DNA of 64,000 nucleotides from Ulva prolifera. Taxonomy: Eukaryota > Chlorophyta > Ulvophyceae > Ulvales > Ulvaceae. The DNA lies in NCBI GenBank assembly GCA_023078555.1, contig CM041200.1, forward strand, positions 4,554,936 through 4,618,935. The letters run 5' to 3'. This document shows positions 43,490 to 62,598 of the stretch, piece by piece. Under the pieces are notes generated by a model. It was given only the letters and a program-made list of their open reading frames with translations. It was not told where the DNA came from and searched no databases. The position numbers were made by a program, and so were the translations under genes. Within the stretch, counting starts at the first letter, position 1; each line of letters opens with the position of its first letter.

Positions 43490-46342
43490 ATGGCAGAAAA
43501 CACAACAGATACGAGCCAGAAGAGGCTTGTTGAGTTTGAGAATAAGCTGCGGGATGTCTTCCGGGATGTGCTGCAGCATCACCATGCTGATCTGCGGGTC
43601 AAGTTCGACAGTATCCTCGGGAAGGCTGAAGAGTGGTGCAGCTCCCAGAAACAGGAGGATTTCGATCAACTTGAGGCCTTTCTGGAAGACTTGAGACCTG
43701 ATAAGGCAATCCTGGTGCGTGCATGGTCAATGTGTCGGCTGGCCGGGATTCCCCGGAGCCGTCGACAGTACTTTCGTGTTCAGCTCGCATCAAGATTACA
43801 CCAGTTTCGGTTGAAACAGTTCCATGTGTATCCAATGATCTGGACATGCGCGGTGCAGGTCGCCTCTGCGTTCTCTCATATGCTGAATCTGCACAATCTC
43901 AGCGAGAATGTGGTGTCGTCAAGCATGGTACGTTCCGATCAATTGCCGTGGAAAAACTCTTCTGTGTGTATTTGCTGTTCCGACGGCTGAACCATGCCGT
44001 GTGGAGCCTGGGCGCGTCGGAATTCACTCTGTGCCTGAGTGCGTTGCCGTGCAGCACCGCAACGGTGCTAACGTGGAAGACGCCTTCAAAACGCTGCAAG
44101 CGGCGGGTAAGACGCCAGAGGACCTGTACAAGGCCCTGACCGAGCAGCGCATCGACCTGGTCTTCACGGCCCACCCCACGCAAGCCATGCGGGGCAGTGT
44201 TCGCAAGAAATACGACAAGCTCTTTCATGACCTCACCCGCATGCTCCACCGCCCGTCCAGCGTCTCTCTAGTGGAGACAGAGGCCGACATGTACGCAGAC
44301 GTCCAGGTACCGACCCTGCTGCCCATCCCTCTGCGACCTCAGCCGCGCACCACCCACGCTGCCTCCTCGGCTGCCATCCCGCTCGCCCCCACCATGCACA
44401 CACACTGCACAAGGGTCGCTGCCCTCACGACGTCACCCTCCTGACGACCACAGCAGCTCGGCGTCGGGCGCCCACCACAGCCGTCATGCCTCTGCACCCA
44501 CATACCCGGGACCCCTCCGTCCGCCGCGCTCACGGCAGCAGTCAGCAAGCAGCCCCACGCACCCGGCCCACACCCACCGTGGCTCGCACGTACAGGCGGC
44601 GTGGCGAACCGACGAGATCCGCCGCCGCAAGCCGACCCCCCAGGACGAGATGCTGCTTGGGCTGGAGTACGTCAAGGCCCTCTTTGACGTGCTGCCGAAG
44701 TACACGCGCCGCATCGACTCGCTGCTGGAGAGCGTCGGCCAGCCGAAGCTGCCCCTGGACACGGTCCTCGTGACCTTCGGGTCCTGGATGGGCGGCGACC
44801 GGGACGGCAACCCTAACGTCAAGCCCAACACGACGCGCGACGTCGTCATCACGGCGCGCCTCGCCGCCTGCAACCTCTACATGGACCTCGTCTCTGTGCG
44901 GCCCCCCCCGCCCCTGATCACTTTGCCGCCCGGCCGCGGCCTTGATGCAGACCGATCGGCCGCATGCTTTGCAACTGTGAGCTGTTCTGTCGCGGCTGTG
45001 ACCGCGGGCCCGCACCCTGGGAGTATTTCCCATGATGGGTCCGGGTGGGGTCTCACAGGCGCAGAACCCTGACAGTGTATGCATGGCCGGCATGCATTGT
45101 GCCGAAAGGCCGCCCGTATGCATGAGTGAGACTCAGCGGGGCCACCGCACATCACCGGATCCTCACGCAGCGTCTGGGTCGCCGCCGCATGCGCATTGAT
45201 GATTGCGCTGCTGCAAGAAAAGCATTTGCAACGGTGGCTGCCGTGCGTGTGCAGAACCTGATGTCAGAGCTGTCGATCTGGCGCTGCAGCGACGAGCTGC
45301 GCGCGTACTGCGGCGAGATCTGGGCGAAGGAGAAGAAGACCAAGCGCGAGGCGATCGAGGAGGAGCGCAAGCGCCGCAACTACAGTGGCTACTGGGCCCC
45401 CGTGCCCCCCACCGAGCCCTTCCGCTGTGTCCTGGCCCAGGTGTGGCTCACTCCTCTCCACTCGACGCTGTGCGGCTGCGCTCCTCTGGCACGACGCTGT
45501 GCGACGCTGTGCGACGCTGTTGCCCCTCGGCTGTGCGACGCTGTGCGGCTGCGCTCCTCTGGCACGGCATGCATGGTGTTGTTTACCAGATCCGCCGAGA
45601 CGCACAGCCGAGGGGCAAAAGCCTCGTCAGAGCCGCGCTTGGACACCCACAGCCTGAGTCGTCAATGGATGCGGTGGCAGCCGGGCATTCGCTGGTCGAT
45701 GGTCTGCGTCTGTGCAATCTGTCAGCCCCTCGGCGACGGAGATGCCCTTCTGGCCGGCGCAGGTGGCGTGAATCAGGCTTCCGGCACAGCCCCATGCACT
45801 GACTGCCGTGCAGGTCCGCGACCGGCTGTACCGGACGCGGGAGCTGCTGCACTGGTGCCTGAGCCACGACCAGGAGAACGTGCTCGAGACGCTGCAGCGC
45901 GGCGACGGCTACACCTCGGCGGCCCCCCTCCTCGACGAGCTCAAGCTGCTGCACCGCAGCCTCATTGAGACGCGGGACGACGGCATCGCGCACGGCGTCA
46001 TGCTGAGCGCGATCCGCCGCGTGCAGACGTTCGGCAGCGCGCTCGTGCGGCTGGACATCCGGCAGGAGAGCACGCGGCACAGCGACGTGATGGCCGCGGT
46101 CACCCGGCACCTGGAGCTCGGGGACTACAACGACTGGAGCGAGGCGGACAAGCAGGCCTTCCTCACGAAGGAGCTCAAGGTGCGGCCGGGGGCCACATGC
46201 ATGCGTCCTGCTTCCTCGACGTAATGCCTCATATGTGTGTGTGCTGTGGCGGAGTGTGCTTGCGCCGTGTGTACGCAAGTGTGTTTCGCTTGTGCCTTGT
46301 GCATGCCCGTGAGCTGTACGCGTGTTTGCGTCGAGGGTCGTC

Positions 46343-46382
<40 letters not shown>

Positions 46383-49300
46383 TGGTATTTCACATCACAT
46401 TTCACAGTTTTTTCACATCAGTTTGTCTTGTGTGGACTCTGTTGGCGTGCGCATGCACACGGCCGCCGTGCCGCTGGACAGGATAACACGGCAGAGGTCA
46501 CCACGCGTGTCTTGCCGTGTGAGATCCGAGCCCACACAGCTCGCCACACACCAGGGCATCACGAGCCGTGCGGCGACGAGCAAACAGGAACCGGTGCGGC
46601 ATCTGTGCAGAGCAAGCGGCCGCTGTTCCCGCTCGGGCTGGAGCTGACGGAGCCGCAGCAGGACGTCGTCGACACATTCCGCGTGCTCGCGACGCTCCCC
46701 CCGGACTCGCTCGGCGCGTACGTCATCTCGATGGCGCAGACCGCGAGCGACGTGCTCGCCGTCGTGCTGCTGCAGCGCGAGCTCGGCGTGAAGCAGCTGC
46801 TGCGGGTGGTGCCGCTGTTCGAGACACTGGAGGACCTGAACAACGCGCCCTCGACGATGCGGGAGCTGTTCACGAACGAGTGGTACTTCCAGCACATCAA
46901 CGGCGAGCAGGAGTGCATGATCGGCTACAGCGACAGCGGTGCGCCTCGCCGTTGCATGCATGCATGCGTGAACCCTTTGCTCCTGAGTTACGCCCGGAGA
47001 GGCCAGCGACATTGTGCGGGGCGACGCAAACGCACTCCGCACGACCGTGCATGCATGCATGGTCGTGACGTCGCGGTGTATGCCCACGCTTGCGGTCGCC
47101 GTGCACCCCGCGCCGTGCCGCCATGATGCGGCTGTGACGCTGCAGCTGCTCACGCCTGCCACGCCGCAGGGTGCGTGGCAACGCATGGCATTGGCTCCCA
47201 ATGTGCTTAACAAACCACGGGGCTGTCTGGTTGCGGCCGTGTTACGCTGGACCTCGGCCCGGGGCAGAGTTGCACCGTGAACGAGCGTGGCGCATGCGGC
47301 CTCGTGCGGGTGCCGGAGCAATGCCCTAGCAGTGCTGGCGCGCAGGGCGGGGGTGATTGTTGGCTGCGTGGCTGCGTACCACCGGTGCTCACGCCGCCGC
47401 ATGCATGCAGGGAAGGACGCGGGGCGGCTCGCGGCCGCATGGGCGCTGTACCAGGCTCAGGAGACCCTCAGCTCGCTAGCGAAGCAACACGGTGCGCCCT
47501 CCTCACGCCTGACATCTGCGCTGCAGTGTGGCTTCAGGGGCCCTCCGCTCCACTAGGGTTTTGCATCAAGCGGCAGGGGCCAGCTGCATGGCGCCCCGTC
47601 CATGAGCATGCTTGCCGTGCCTCGCCCGCAACGCGCTCTGAGCTTCTGGGACTTCCATGCAGCCGTGCCCACGGCCGCACACACATCAGCAGCTGCGTGT
47701 GCTCGATGCGCAGCGTGCTTGGCAACCTGCAGGCTCGGCAGAGGCGCGGAGTGTCTGCAACGCATGTGCATCATGCACGGCTGCGGCACGGCATGCATGA
47801 GCCTGCCGCGTGCGCAGGTTTCTCCTTTAGACCACAGCACTTTGTGTCACACATCGAAGGTCAGCAGCCATACATGCTGACTTTGTCAAAGTGCACTCTC
47901 TAGTTGCCGACCGGTTCCCGTCGAGACGACTGCATCTCGGGATCCGTGGTCCCCATGCTCATGGCATCGTCACCATGCATACATCCACGCAGCAACTCCG
48001 CAGCGCCGGTGGCATGCAGACGTGCAGCTGACCCTGTTCCACGGCCGCGGCGGCACCGTCGGCCGCGGCGGCGGACCGGCGCACCTCGCCGTCCTCTCGC
48101 AGCCCCCCGGCACCGTCAACGGCTCGCTGCGCGTGACCGTCCAGGGCGAGACGATCGAGCAGCAGTTCGGCCACGCCGCGAGCTCCCTCAACACGCTCGA
48201 CCTGTACACCTCGTCCGTGCTGCGCGCGACGCTCGAGGACGGGTACAGCCCGTCGGAGGAGTTCCGGTCGCTGATGCAGGAGATCGCGGACGTGTCGTGT
48301 GAGGCGTACCGGAAACAGGTGCACCACTCGGAGGAGTTCGTGCGGTGCGTGCCCCCTGTGCTCCCCGATCGGCTATTGTTTCCCTTGATCAAAAAACCTT
48401 TCCTCCATACAGTTATGCTGCCACTGTGTGGCATTGTGGGGCATGCAAGTCACCAGCCTGCCTCATGCTCTGTTATCACGCTGCGTGGTGGTGGCTGCGT
48501 ACGTAAGTCTCTGTGGCGTTCTTGAGCATGCATGCCACCGCAGCATGTGCGATTGCTGGCTGCCCGGCTGCTTCTTTGGGGCGGCGCCGGTCACGGAGCG
48601 TGTGCCAGAAAGTCTGATCAGACGGCGACAGCGAATGGGAGACAGGAGGCAGAGCGGTCATGGCCCAGGCTAATGTCAGCTTCTCACCTCCGACGCAAGT
48701 CAGCATGTTGCATGCATGCTACCCGGCCGTGCTGCGCATTCAGCAGGGGCGTCAGCCGGGCAGCGTGCCCACACCCGTGCATGCTGCGCGTGCTGGCGCC
48801 ACAGCAGCCACACGCCATCCAACGAGCACGCAGTGCAGAAGCGGCGCTCCACACCCCCGCGCGGCCCCCCGACGCATGCGCATGCATGCAGGTACTTCCA
48901 CGCCGTCACCCCCGTCGCCGAGCTCGGCACGATGAACATCGGCTCCCGGCCGGCGAAGCGCAAGCCCAGCGGCGGCATCTCCACCCTGCGCGCGATCCCC
49001 TGGATCTTTGCGTGGACGCAGACGCGCTTCCATCTGCCGGTGTGGCTCGGAGCCGGGGAGGCGATCATGCAGGTGCGAGACGGCGGCCGCGGCAAGGCGC
49101 TCGACGAGATGTACACCGCCTGGCCATTCTTCCGCGTGACCATGGACATGATGGCGATGGTGCTGGCGAAGGGCGACGAGGTGACGCTGACGATGTACGA
49201 GGCGAAGCTCGCGCCGAAGGAGCTGCACCCTGTGGGAGAGGAGCTGCGCGGCAGCTTCCGGCGCGCGCGCGAGGCGGTGCTGACGATCGTCGGAGACGCC

Positions 49301-50189
49301 TCCATCCTCGGCTCGGGTGCGGCTCGCTGCTGCTGTGCTGAGGGCATTGCGTGTGTGTGCACTGTTGTGTTGTGCGGACAAGATCAACGAGGCGGTAGCG
49401 CCGCAGTGCATGCGTGTGTGGGGATTCTGGGGCGTTGGCGTGGGCCAGGGTGCGAGCGGCCACGAGAGTGAAAACCGCCACATGATCATTGAAGTCGGCA
49501 CGACTGTGATGCTCGCACGGTATGCGCGCGTCCGCAGCCGCTCCTGCCGTACACGCAGGTAGCCACGCCACACGCAGGTAGCCACGACAGCTGCTTGTGA
49601 GTATCAGTGATCGCCCCGCGGCACGGCTCCAGAGTGACGGGCGTACAACAGAGTTGCGTTCGAGCGAGCGTGGTTGCGGCTGCCGGTCGGGCTCACACTT
49701 GCGGTCGGGTCCGGTGGTGTGACAAACTGCTCCAGCGGATCTGGGCCATTTAACCCGAGTGGTGCACGGCGCCCGTGTGGTCTTCTTTCATCTCACGCAT
49801 GTGACAAGAACCGTGTGTGACGCGCATGCATGTGTGCAGGGGAGCGCAGCGAGTCGACCCGCATCCTCGCGTCGAAGCTCAAGCTGCGGTCGCCGTATGT
49901 CGTGCCGCTCAACATGCTGCAGGCGCTCATCATGTCCAAGGTGCGCGACGTCGCGGATACCCCCGGCGCCGACGGCAAGGCGCGGCGCATCGCGTCGCAG
50001 CTCTCGCTCGACCGCGCCGCCGCCGACGTCGACGGCAACCCGTACGCCGAGAAGGAGACGTGGGACCTGCTGAACCGCGACCCGGACATCGACAACGACA
50101 ACGCGCAGATGATGACTCTGCAGGCGTTCGAGGACACGCTGATCATCACGATCAAGGGAATCGCTGCTGGCATGCAGAACACGGGGTAG
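43490..50189 (+). CDS. PPC: plant-type phosphoenolpyruvate carboxylase
   Basis: Eleven exons: 43490-43714, 43859-43912, 44055-44306, 44596-44895, 45255-45440, 45814-46179, 46611-46938, 47411-47491, 48020-48344, 48892-49316 and 49840-50189. They total 2892 nt, 963 residues, with every phase closing. The cytosolic enzyme adds bicarbonate to PEP, giving oxaloacetate for the TCA cycle and amino acids. All catalytic blocks are present: VFTAHPTQ (His133), [20 protein letters not shown], the glycine-rich [13 protein letters not shown] loop (from 605), [15 protein letters not shown], and [13 protein letters not shown]. The chain ends QNTG, the mark of plant-type PEPC. The N-terminus ([16 protein letters not shown]) lacks the phosphorylatable Ser motif of land-plant enzymes. 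Six donors are GTGCG. The exon 2 end (43909 or 43912) is uncertain. Confidence 0.97.
45465..45575 (+). repeat. minisatellite in PEPC intron 5
   Basis: Units such as CTGTGCGACG and GGCTGCGCTCCTCTGGCACG repeat irregularly through this part of the 45441-45813 intron; the 20-base block occurs twice about 80 bp apart. Frames crossing it are not coding. Confidence 0.8.
46346..46382 (+). repeat. poly-C tract (37 C) in PEPC intron 6
   Basis: An uninterrupted run of 37 cytosines lies in the intron between exons 6 and 7 (46180-46610). The complementary strand is a G37 run able to form quadruplexes. Its true length may be affected by sequencing error in homopolymers. Confidence 0.9.
49545..49585 (+). 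repeat. short tandem repeat in PEPC intron 10
   Basis: ACACGCAGGTAGCCACG occurs twice in tandem within the 49317-49839 intron. Each unit contains an AG/GT junction, but neither is in phase with the flanking exons. Confidence 0.75.
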
Positions 50190-51020
50190 ATGTGTGCTTG
50201 CTCGGACTCTGCAGGAGCTGTGGGGTCCGTGTGCGTGCGGGATTCAGCCGTCAGCTGTGGCACGGACTGCTCTGCAGCGTCGGTCCCTTGTGTTCCTTGT
50301 GTGCCTTGTGTGGCCGGTGCCAGTCGTGGATGTCGGGCGCGCCAGGTGTGAGCTGGGTGCAGAACGGGGGTGTCGTGGATGCATGGTGCCGAGCGCACCA
50401 GGACGGGTGCATGGGGTGCCCTACTGTGGAGGGGTGGGGTGGAGCGCTGCGTGCGTGCAGGGGATAATGCCGGCAGTGATACCCTGCATGGGCTGATTTT
50501 TTGTAGAGTGGCCGGAGGGTGTGGGAGGTGAGTGGCCAGCATGGAGTGTGATGTGTGCGTGGGTGGCGGAGCGCGATTTTTTTGGTGCATTGGGGCGACA
50601 GGGTTGGATGCAGCCGTCATCGACGCCCGAGTGTATGAGTCAATTCGAACCTGGAGATCAATGCGGACGGCGATGGCAGCGTGTGTCTGGCCAGGCGGCA
50701 GTGTGTTACAAAGACAAAGTCGAAGAGGCAGGTAGCACTGCAAGTGTGTGAGGTTTGACTGCTCTTTGTGCTGGGTTTGCATGAACAGTTGTGTGCAGCA
50801 AACAAGTGTGGCACTGCACAAAATCCCCCAGGTGCAAGGGCAGAGGTCTCTTGGTGTACGACCGCTGATGCCGCAGCTCGCCTCCCTGCTGCAGGTCAAA
50901 TTGAAGGTCACAGACTTGTTCTGACTGCCTCATGTGGGTTGTGATGTCCATCCCAAACCAGCTATATCTACCCACATAACTCGCGGTCACGACTGCTTAC
51001 AAAACCTGGTGGACTTTGCC
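50190..51020. other. intergenic region between convergent PEPC and Nudix genes
   Basis: The 3' ends of the two genes face each other here. It holds a partial copy of the dispersed repeat at about 50697-50750 (TACAAAGACAAAG and GGCAGGTAGCACTGC). No gene is supported. Confidence 0.55.
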
Positions 51021-51024
51021 GAGA

Positions 51025-52697
51025 TCAGGCACAGACAGCTGCCTGCCGCAAGCTGGCTAGTAGCTCCAGATACCCCGGAGCGCCGGGATCGAGGAGCCCG
51101 TGCCGAAAGAAGAACTCGATCAGCACCAGGTTGCAGTTGGTCTTGTAGTCATCTGAAAATGCGACCGTCTGCATCACATCGTCTACATGCCGCAGTTCAA
51201 AGCTCTCGACCTCCCCGTCGGTGACCACCGGCGTGAAGTCGACTGGCAACTCGAGATCGAACGTGAAGAGTACGTCCCGCTTGACCGCCTCGCCTGCCTC
51301 TGCAGCAGCAATGTAGCTGACGGCACCGACCGGCCGTGCTTTCTGTGCTAAAGGCTCGGGAATGCCGGCTTCCTCCCCTGCTTCCTTGATCATGTTGTCC
51401 ATGACGCCAAGCCCGTGTGGCTGCATACGACTTGACTATCAGCACAGAACGCTGGAGTTTGAAAGAATTGCCGTCACGGAAAGCCACAGGCCCCATCCAG
51501 GTGCAACAGCAGCCATGTCGCTCAGATGCCAGGCTTTGTGTGACTGGATCGGGAATCCTCAACGTGCCCTGTGACATGGCAGGCAACAAATGTCTGTGGT
51601 AAGCAAGGAGCAGGGACTGGCCTGATCTCCTGGGTTTGTGATGCGGATGAATGCGCACACAATGCCGGTGCATGCTGGCGGCGCCAACGGGTCCCGTGGT
51701 GAAACGCTGCCGAAACTGTTAGGGCGCATCGGAGCACCTGCAGTGCAACCCTCAGAAGAGTGCTGCATGTTGCAGTCAGCTTGGACAGGAGCTTCGAGCT
51801 TTCTCTTTGGGAACACAAAGGAATCAGGTGTGCTACGAACCCTGCCAGGCCACATGCCCTTGTAATTTGGCCATACAGATTATGCCTTGGACACCTCTTC
51901 TCGGGCGGCATCATACCTGACCTCCGGCTGCGATGTGGTCTAGCTTGCCTGGCCATGTGGGCTTTGACAGGCTGCGGGTCGCGACCCACAGATGGATGCC
52001 GTCAGGTTTGCGCACGTATCCATTCATGTGGACGCCATATGCTTTGACGCCGAGGAATGGCGCAGCTGCCCTTTCTACTAGCAAAGCTGGTGCATCGCTG
52101 AATCTGGCGCCGACCACGGGATATAGCTCATCTCGCCAGCCTGAAATAAATCCCTCACCCCGAAGGACTAGCAGAGTCGCAGCAACCGCTGCAGTCCGCT
52201 CGTCCATGGACCCCGGATCAGGATCCAGGCAGATGAAACTACCATGATCGCCTGACTTGACCTGGTCAGCTCGTTCTCGTCGTGATTCATGATCACTGGG
52301 TCACACCATGGCTGGGGCCACCACCGAGCCAGACACCGCAAGTCACCCACGTCGCGACGAATTCAGACGCATGGCGAACGACTACAAAAGGCACAGGCAC
52401 AATGCGCTGGCTTACCTTGAAGACGGAATCTCTCACAGACTGCAAGCGATCAGCCGTTCCTTGCGAAACATACCCAACGGTCGTGCTGTTGACTTGAAAC
52501 GGTATGAAGCCATCAATGTCTCCATCATTACAGGCTCCTATCCATCTAGAAAGCCCTTGTATGAGTGTGTCCCGTGATGGCATGTCGATCTCGAGCGCGC
52601 TGCCGCATGCACGTCGTTTGCGTATTGAGATGGGCGTGCGTGCATGCGCGACAGGCGAACACCTAGCAACCCATCTTGCCGTCTGTATAGCAAGCAT
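51025..52697 (-). CDS. Nudix hydrolase, Tnr3/plant NUDX20-24 group
   Basis: Three exons (52697-52416, 52261-51917, 51420-51025) make 1023 nt, 340 residues, phases closing, with donors GTAAGC and GTATGA. The first 40 residues are Arg-rich and acid-poor, like an organelle transit peptide, and the ATG at 52697 was chosen for that reason. Next comes the N-terminal domain typical of this group (IDGFIPFQVNSTTVGYV), then YGVHMNGYVRKPDGIHLWV and PGKLDHIAAGG. The Nudix box spans about 212-229 and keeps the metal-binding E-x-x-E-E cluster as KEAGEEAGI; the first Glu of the box is Asp. The conserved tail FFFRHGLLDPGAPGYLEL follows. Relatives in yeast and plants hydrolyse damaged thiamine diphosphate forms; the same substrate is inferred here. 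Confidence 0.94.
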
Positions 52698-53908
52698 ACA
52701 CCACAATCACCCTCAAGTGGCTGCTCACAGCCAGTTACAAGTAAGGCTACTACTTTGATGTTATTCGAGCGCCTTGTCGCTCGGGTGCGTGCCTAGCAGT
52801 GAAGTGATCGTTCGCGTTTACTCAGTGCCGTCACGGTGGCGCTCCAGTGCCCATGAATACACACATGATAAGCCGCACATGCTCTCGGTGCTTGATAGCT
52901 GCAACCGTCTGACTTTGCCGAAAACGGGGCCCCGCGTGGTGACTTCGTTCACAATGCATGCTGCTGAGTGACGCGTGGTGCACCCTGGCACCCCAAAGCC
53001 ACCCTCATCCCCTTCCCCCGGCCGTCCCCGCAAACCCGCAGGCGCTCGGCGGCCGAAACCATCCCGCAAAATGTCGTTGCAAATCACATCCAAACCTCCC
53101 GCCATAGAACGCGGCAGGGAACATATCTCATCTGATGCAGGCATATATATACGTATATATATGTAAGCGATATAAAGCAGCGAGAACATGTACATGATGA
53201 ACACTTGAAACATGTAGCAACCTGTAGTATACAAGCAAAAACACTTGCACGATCGGAAACATCCACTACCCGTCGGGAGCGGGCATGTGCGGCACAATTG
53301 AGCACCGCCAATGGCTTGCGCCATTCAGAACAGGTGCACCATGGAGACGCCAGCAATTGCCGGTAGTGCAATGCTGAGCACAGGATCAACATGCCTATCC
53401 TGGCCCAATATACCACTGTGAATCTGGGTCCACAGCAGTCACCTGACCAGCAAAGAAACTTCAGAACAGTCATCAGCAGCTGCTCCTGCCACCATGGTGG
53501 CCGTCACTGTCACCCCTCAGACCGCAGGGGCCTGCTGATGTGTGAGCCAGTGCAAACTGCTTTGAGCGCAGGTGCTCTGTGGTGGATGTCAAGCATCTGC
53601 GGACCATGCATGCTGCGTGCGCAGCCCACCACGCGCAGCTGCCATTCAGCCACAGCCGCTCATGGTGTAGTGCCGGCTATCGGCCTGCATCATCCTTGAG
53701 TCATGGATGTGCCACACAAGGCCGTCTTCAATCATGCTGACTCTTCGCCTCTGGTGACTGAGCTCACACGGTACCCAGCCGCCGCCCACACACAGCCGCT
53801 GTTGCACAGCCGCGCGCACCCCAATTGCCAGCAGCTGCGCCACCTCATCTCCGATTCTCAAAGCATCTCTGCACCACAACGGTGTCCATGCTGCACCACG
53901 CAAGCGCC
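52698..53908. other. intergenic region upstream of the Nudix gene
   Basis: The region lies between the Nudix start and the 3' end of CFAP44, both on the minus strand. A minus-strand frame near 53200-52970 (Gly/Arg-rich) has no motif or splice support. An alternating TA/CG tract at about 53143-53163 (TATATATACGTATATATATG) is the only distinctive sequence. Confidence 0.45.
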
Positions 53909-60702
<6,794 letters not shown>

Positions 60703-61118
60703 CACTTCCGATGCAAAATCGGTACAACCTGGCTGCAGAGGTTCGTGGAGGCTTTACAAGACTCCACTGAATACTACATGTTTGCAGTGCAGTGCAGTGC
60801 TGTGGTGGCCCCAGATGCAGGTGAGAGAAATGATCTCTGGCCTTTCCATCAGTGTGCATTGTCACAATGGGCCGTGCGATGTGGCGCGGGGGCCATGCCT
60901 GGTCAGAACCGTGGACTGCAAGACGATGGGGCATGAGAGTTCTCTGTCTACTGCGACAGCTGAGGTGGCATTGAAAACTCGCAACGAGTTGATCCAGAGA
61001 AGCTTTACAGGCATATGCAACATCAGTCGGCCGCATTTTGTTTGTTGGAACGCAGCCACACACACAGGAATTGTTACAGAATATATGATCACGCAGAGTC
61101 ATCATTAATAATCAATCA
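60703..61118. other. short intergenic spacer between WDR82 and CFAP44
   Basis: 416 bp separate the WDR82 stop from the CFAP44 start; both genes point left. The spacer must hold the WDR82 3' end signal and the CFAP44 promoter. No gene is seen in it. Confidence 0.6.
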
Positions 61119-62598
61119 CTAAGGCACTGCCGTAGCAGCAGCGATGTTAGCTTCTTGGGCAGCATTATCATCTGGCGTTGGGATCCACATCACCAATGCA
61201 TGGCATGCTGTGACTGCCATCCTGCGCGTTGGAGCAAATTTGGCGCATGTTGGGATGGCGGGATGAGCCGCCCAAGCACTGGCAGGAGTCTGTAGAGCTT
61301 CTGCTGCTTCATCTGACAACTGAGCCTCTGGCTGCGGGCAATTCCACACATACATATGCTTGTCTTCACCGCCTGCATCAAAGCCAGCTGATACCAGTGC
61401 CATATGTATATCCATGACACAAACCTCGATAGATGAGGAGTCAGACCTGAGAGAATGGCGCTGCCATCAGCTGAGAAGGAAGCCTCCATTGGTAGAGTAG
61501 CTTCCGTTGCCCCAGTATTCCAGTGTACAATTTCCCTGCCAGAAAATGTGTCCATTAAGAAAACACGACCGCCAAGAACTGCCATAAGGTGCTGCTGATT
61601 GCAAGAGAACTTCATGGATGAGACGGAAGCTAGTTCTGTCATGCCATGCTGCTTTACAGGCACAGGGAAGGAGAGGAATGGTCCATGCTCATAAGAGCGG
61701 GCATCAAACAGGCTGACAATGCTGCCTGCACTGGCAGCAAAAACGAGACCTTCCTCATCCATTGCACAGTACGGCTGGCCAGGGATATCCATGGCTGCCT
61801 GTGCATGTGGTGCCCGCAGATCCCACATAAACAGCTTCTTGTCCTGGAGGGTGGGTACACTGTTCACACAGCCTCACAAGATACAGAAAGTCATGTGTCA
61901 GGCCACACAATGGCTTCACACTGTGCCTTCAATGATACATGTGCCACTCGAAGGAACGGCATTCGTGGGGCGCACCATGCCAGTTGAAATGAAATGATCT
62001 GACTTGGCAGACATGGACAACGCGGTCACAGGCTTGGTGTGTCCGGGAAAAAATTTCAAGTACCTGTTGTCGTGCAGACTAAGGTATCTGATAGAGTGTT
62101 TCGCCTTGGGGTCCAAGGTTGACTGCGCCTGCATCGGGTGTCCTAGTATGATAACATGGACGCTCTGTCCAGCAGCAGCTATGCCGGGCATATCCTTCTA
62201 CACCAGGACAGTCACAGCAGAAGAGGCAGGTCGCTGCAACAGATAAGTCGCACCTTGCTGCTTGCATGCAGAATTGACTTGGCATGGTGTGTGAACAGAG
62301 CGTTTGTAACACCGTACTTGCTGCAGTCTAAAATGCCAAGACGCTTCCCTTCGACAGTGTTGTAGTATGTGATATAGCCTTGATCATGACCAGCGATGAG
62401 GAAGTCACTCGTGCGGTGAAAGTCTACAGAATTGATCTGTCCATGGACGTCCTGCTGGGGCCGACACGATGTCAGCACATGCTGGTGCTGCAGTGAGTTC
62501 CTTTGTGTACCCACGCGATGCAGCTATCAACTCAACGTCTTATGTACTCCATTACTCACCTTAAAAACTCTCGCCATGGACATGTCCCATGGCCCCAT
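61119..62598 (-). CDS. WDR82: WDR82/Swd2-type WD40 protein
   Basis: Five exons (62598-62560, 62451-62254, 62122-61976, 61843-61447, 61372-61119) total 1035 nt, 344 residues, all phases closing. The protein opens [13 protein letters not shown] and keeps the family order: [80 protein letters not shown], then [15 protein letters not shown] and a terminal MWIPTPDD close to the animal and yeast ending. WDR82/Swd2 is a seven-bladed propeller that recruits the SET1/COMPASS H3K4 methyltransferase to Ser5-phosphorylated RNA polymerase II and also serves in transcription-termination phosphatase complexes. A roughly 10-residue insertion (STLDPKAKH) precedes the third blade. Donors include GTGAGT, GTGCGA and GTGCGC. 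Confidence 0.95.

Noticed and set aside
46413-47402. 329-codon minus-strand frame over PEPC exon 7
   Set aside because: Antisense to a secure catalytic exon and spans its introns without motifs.
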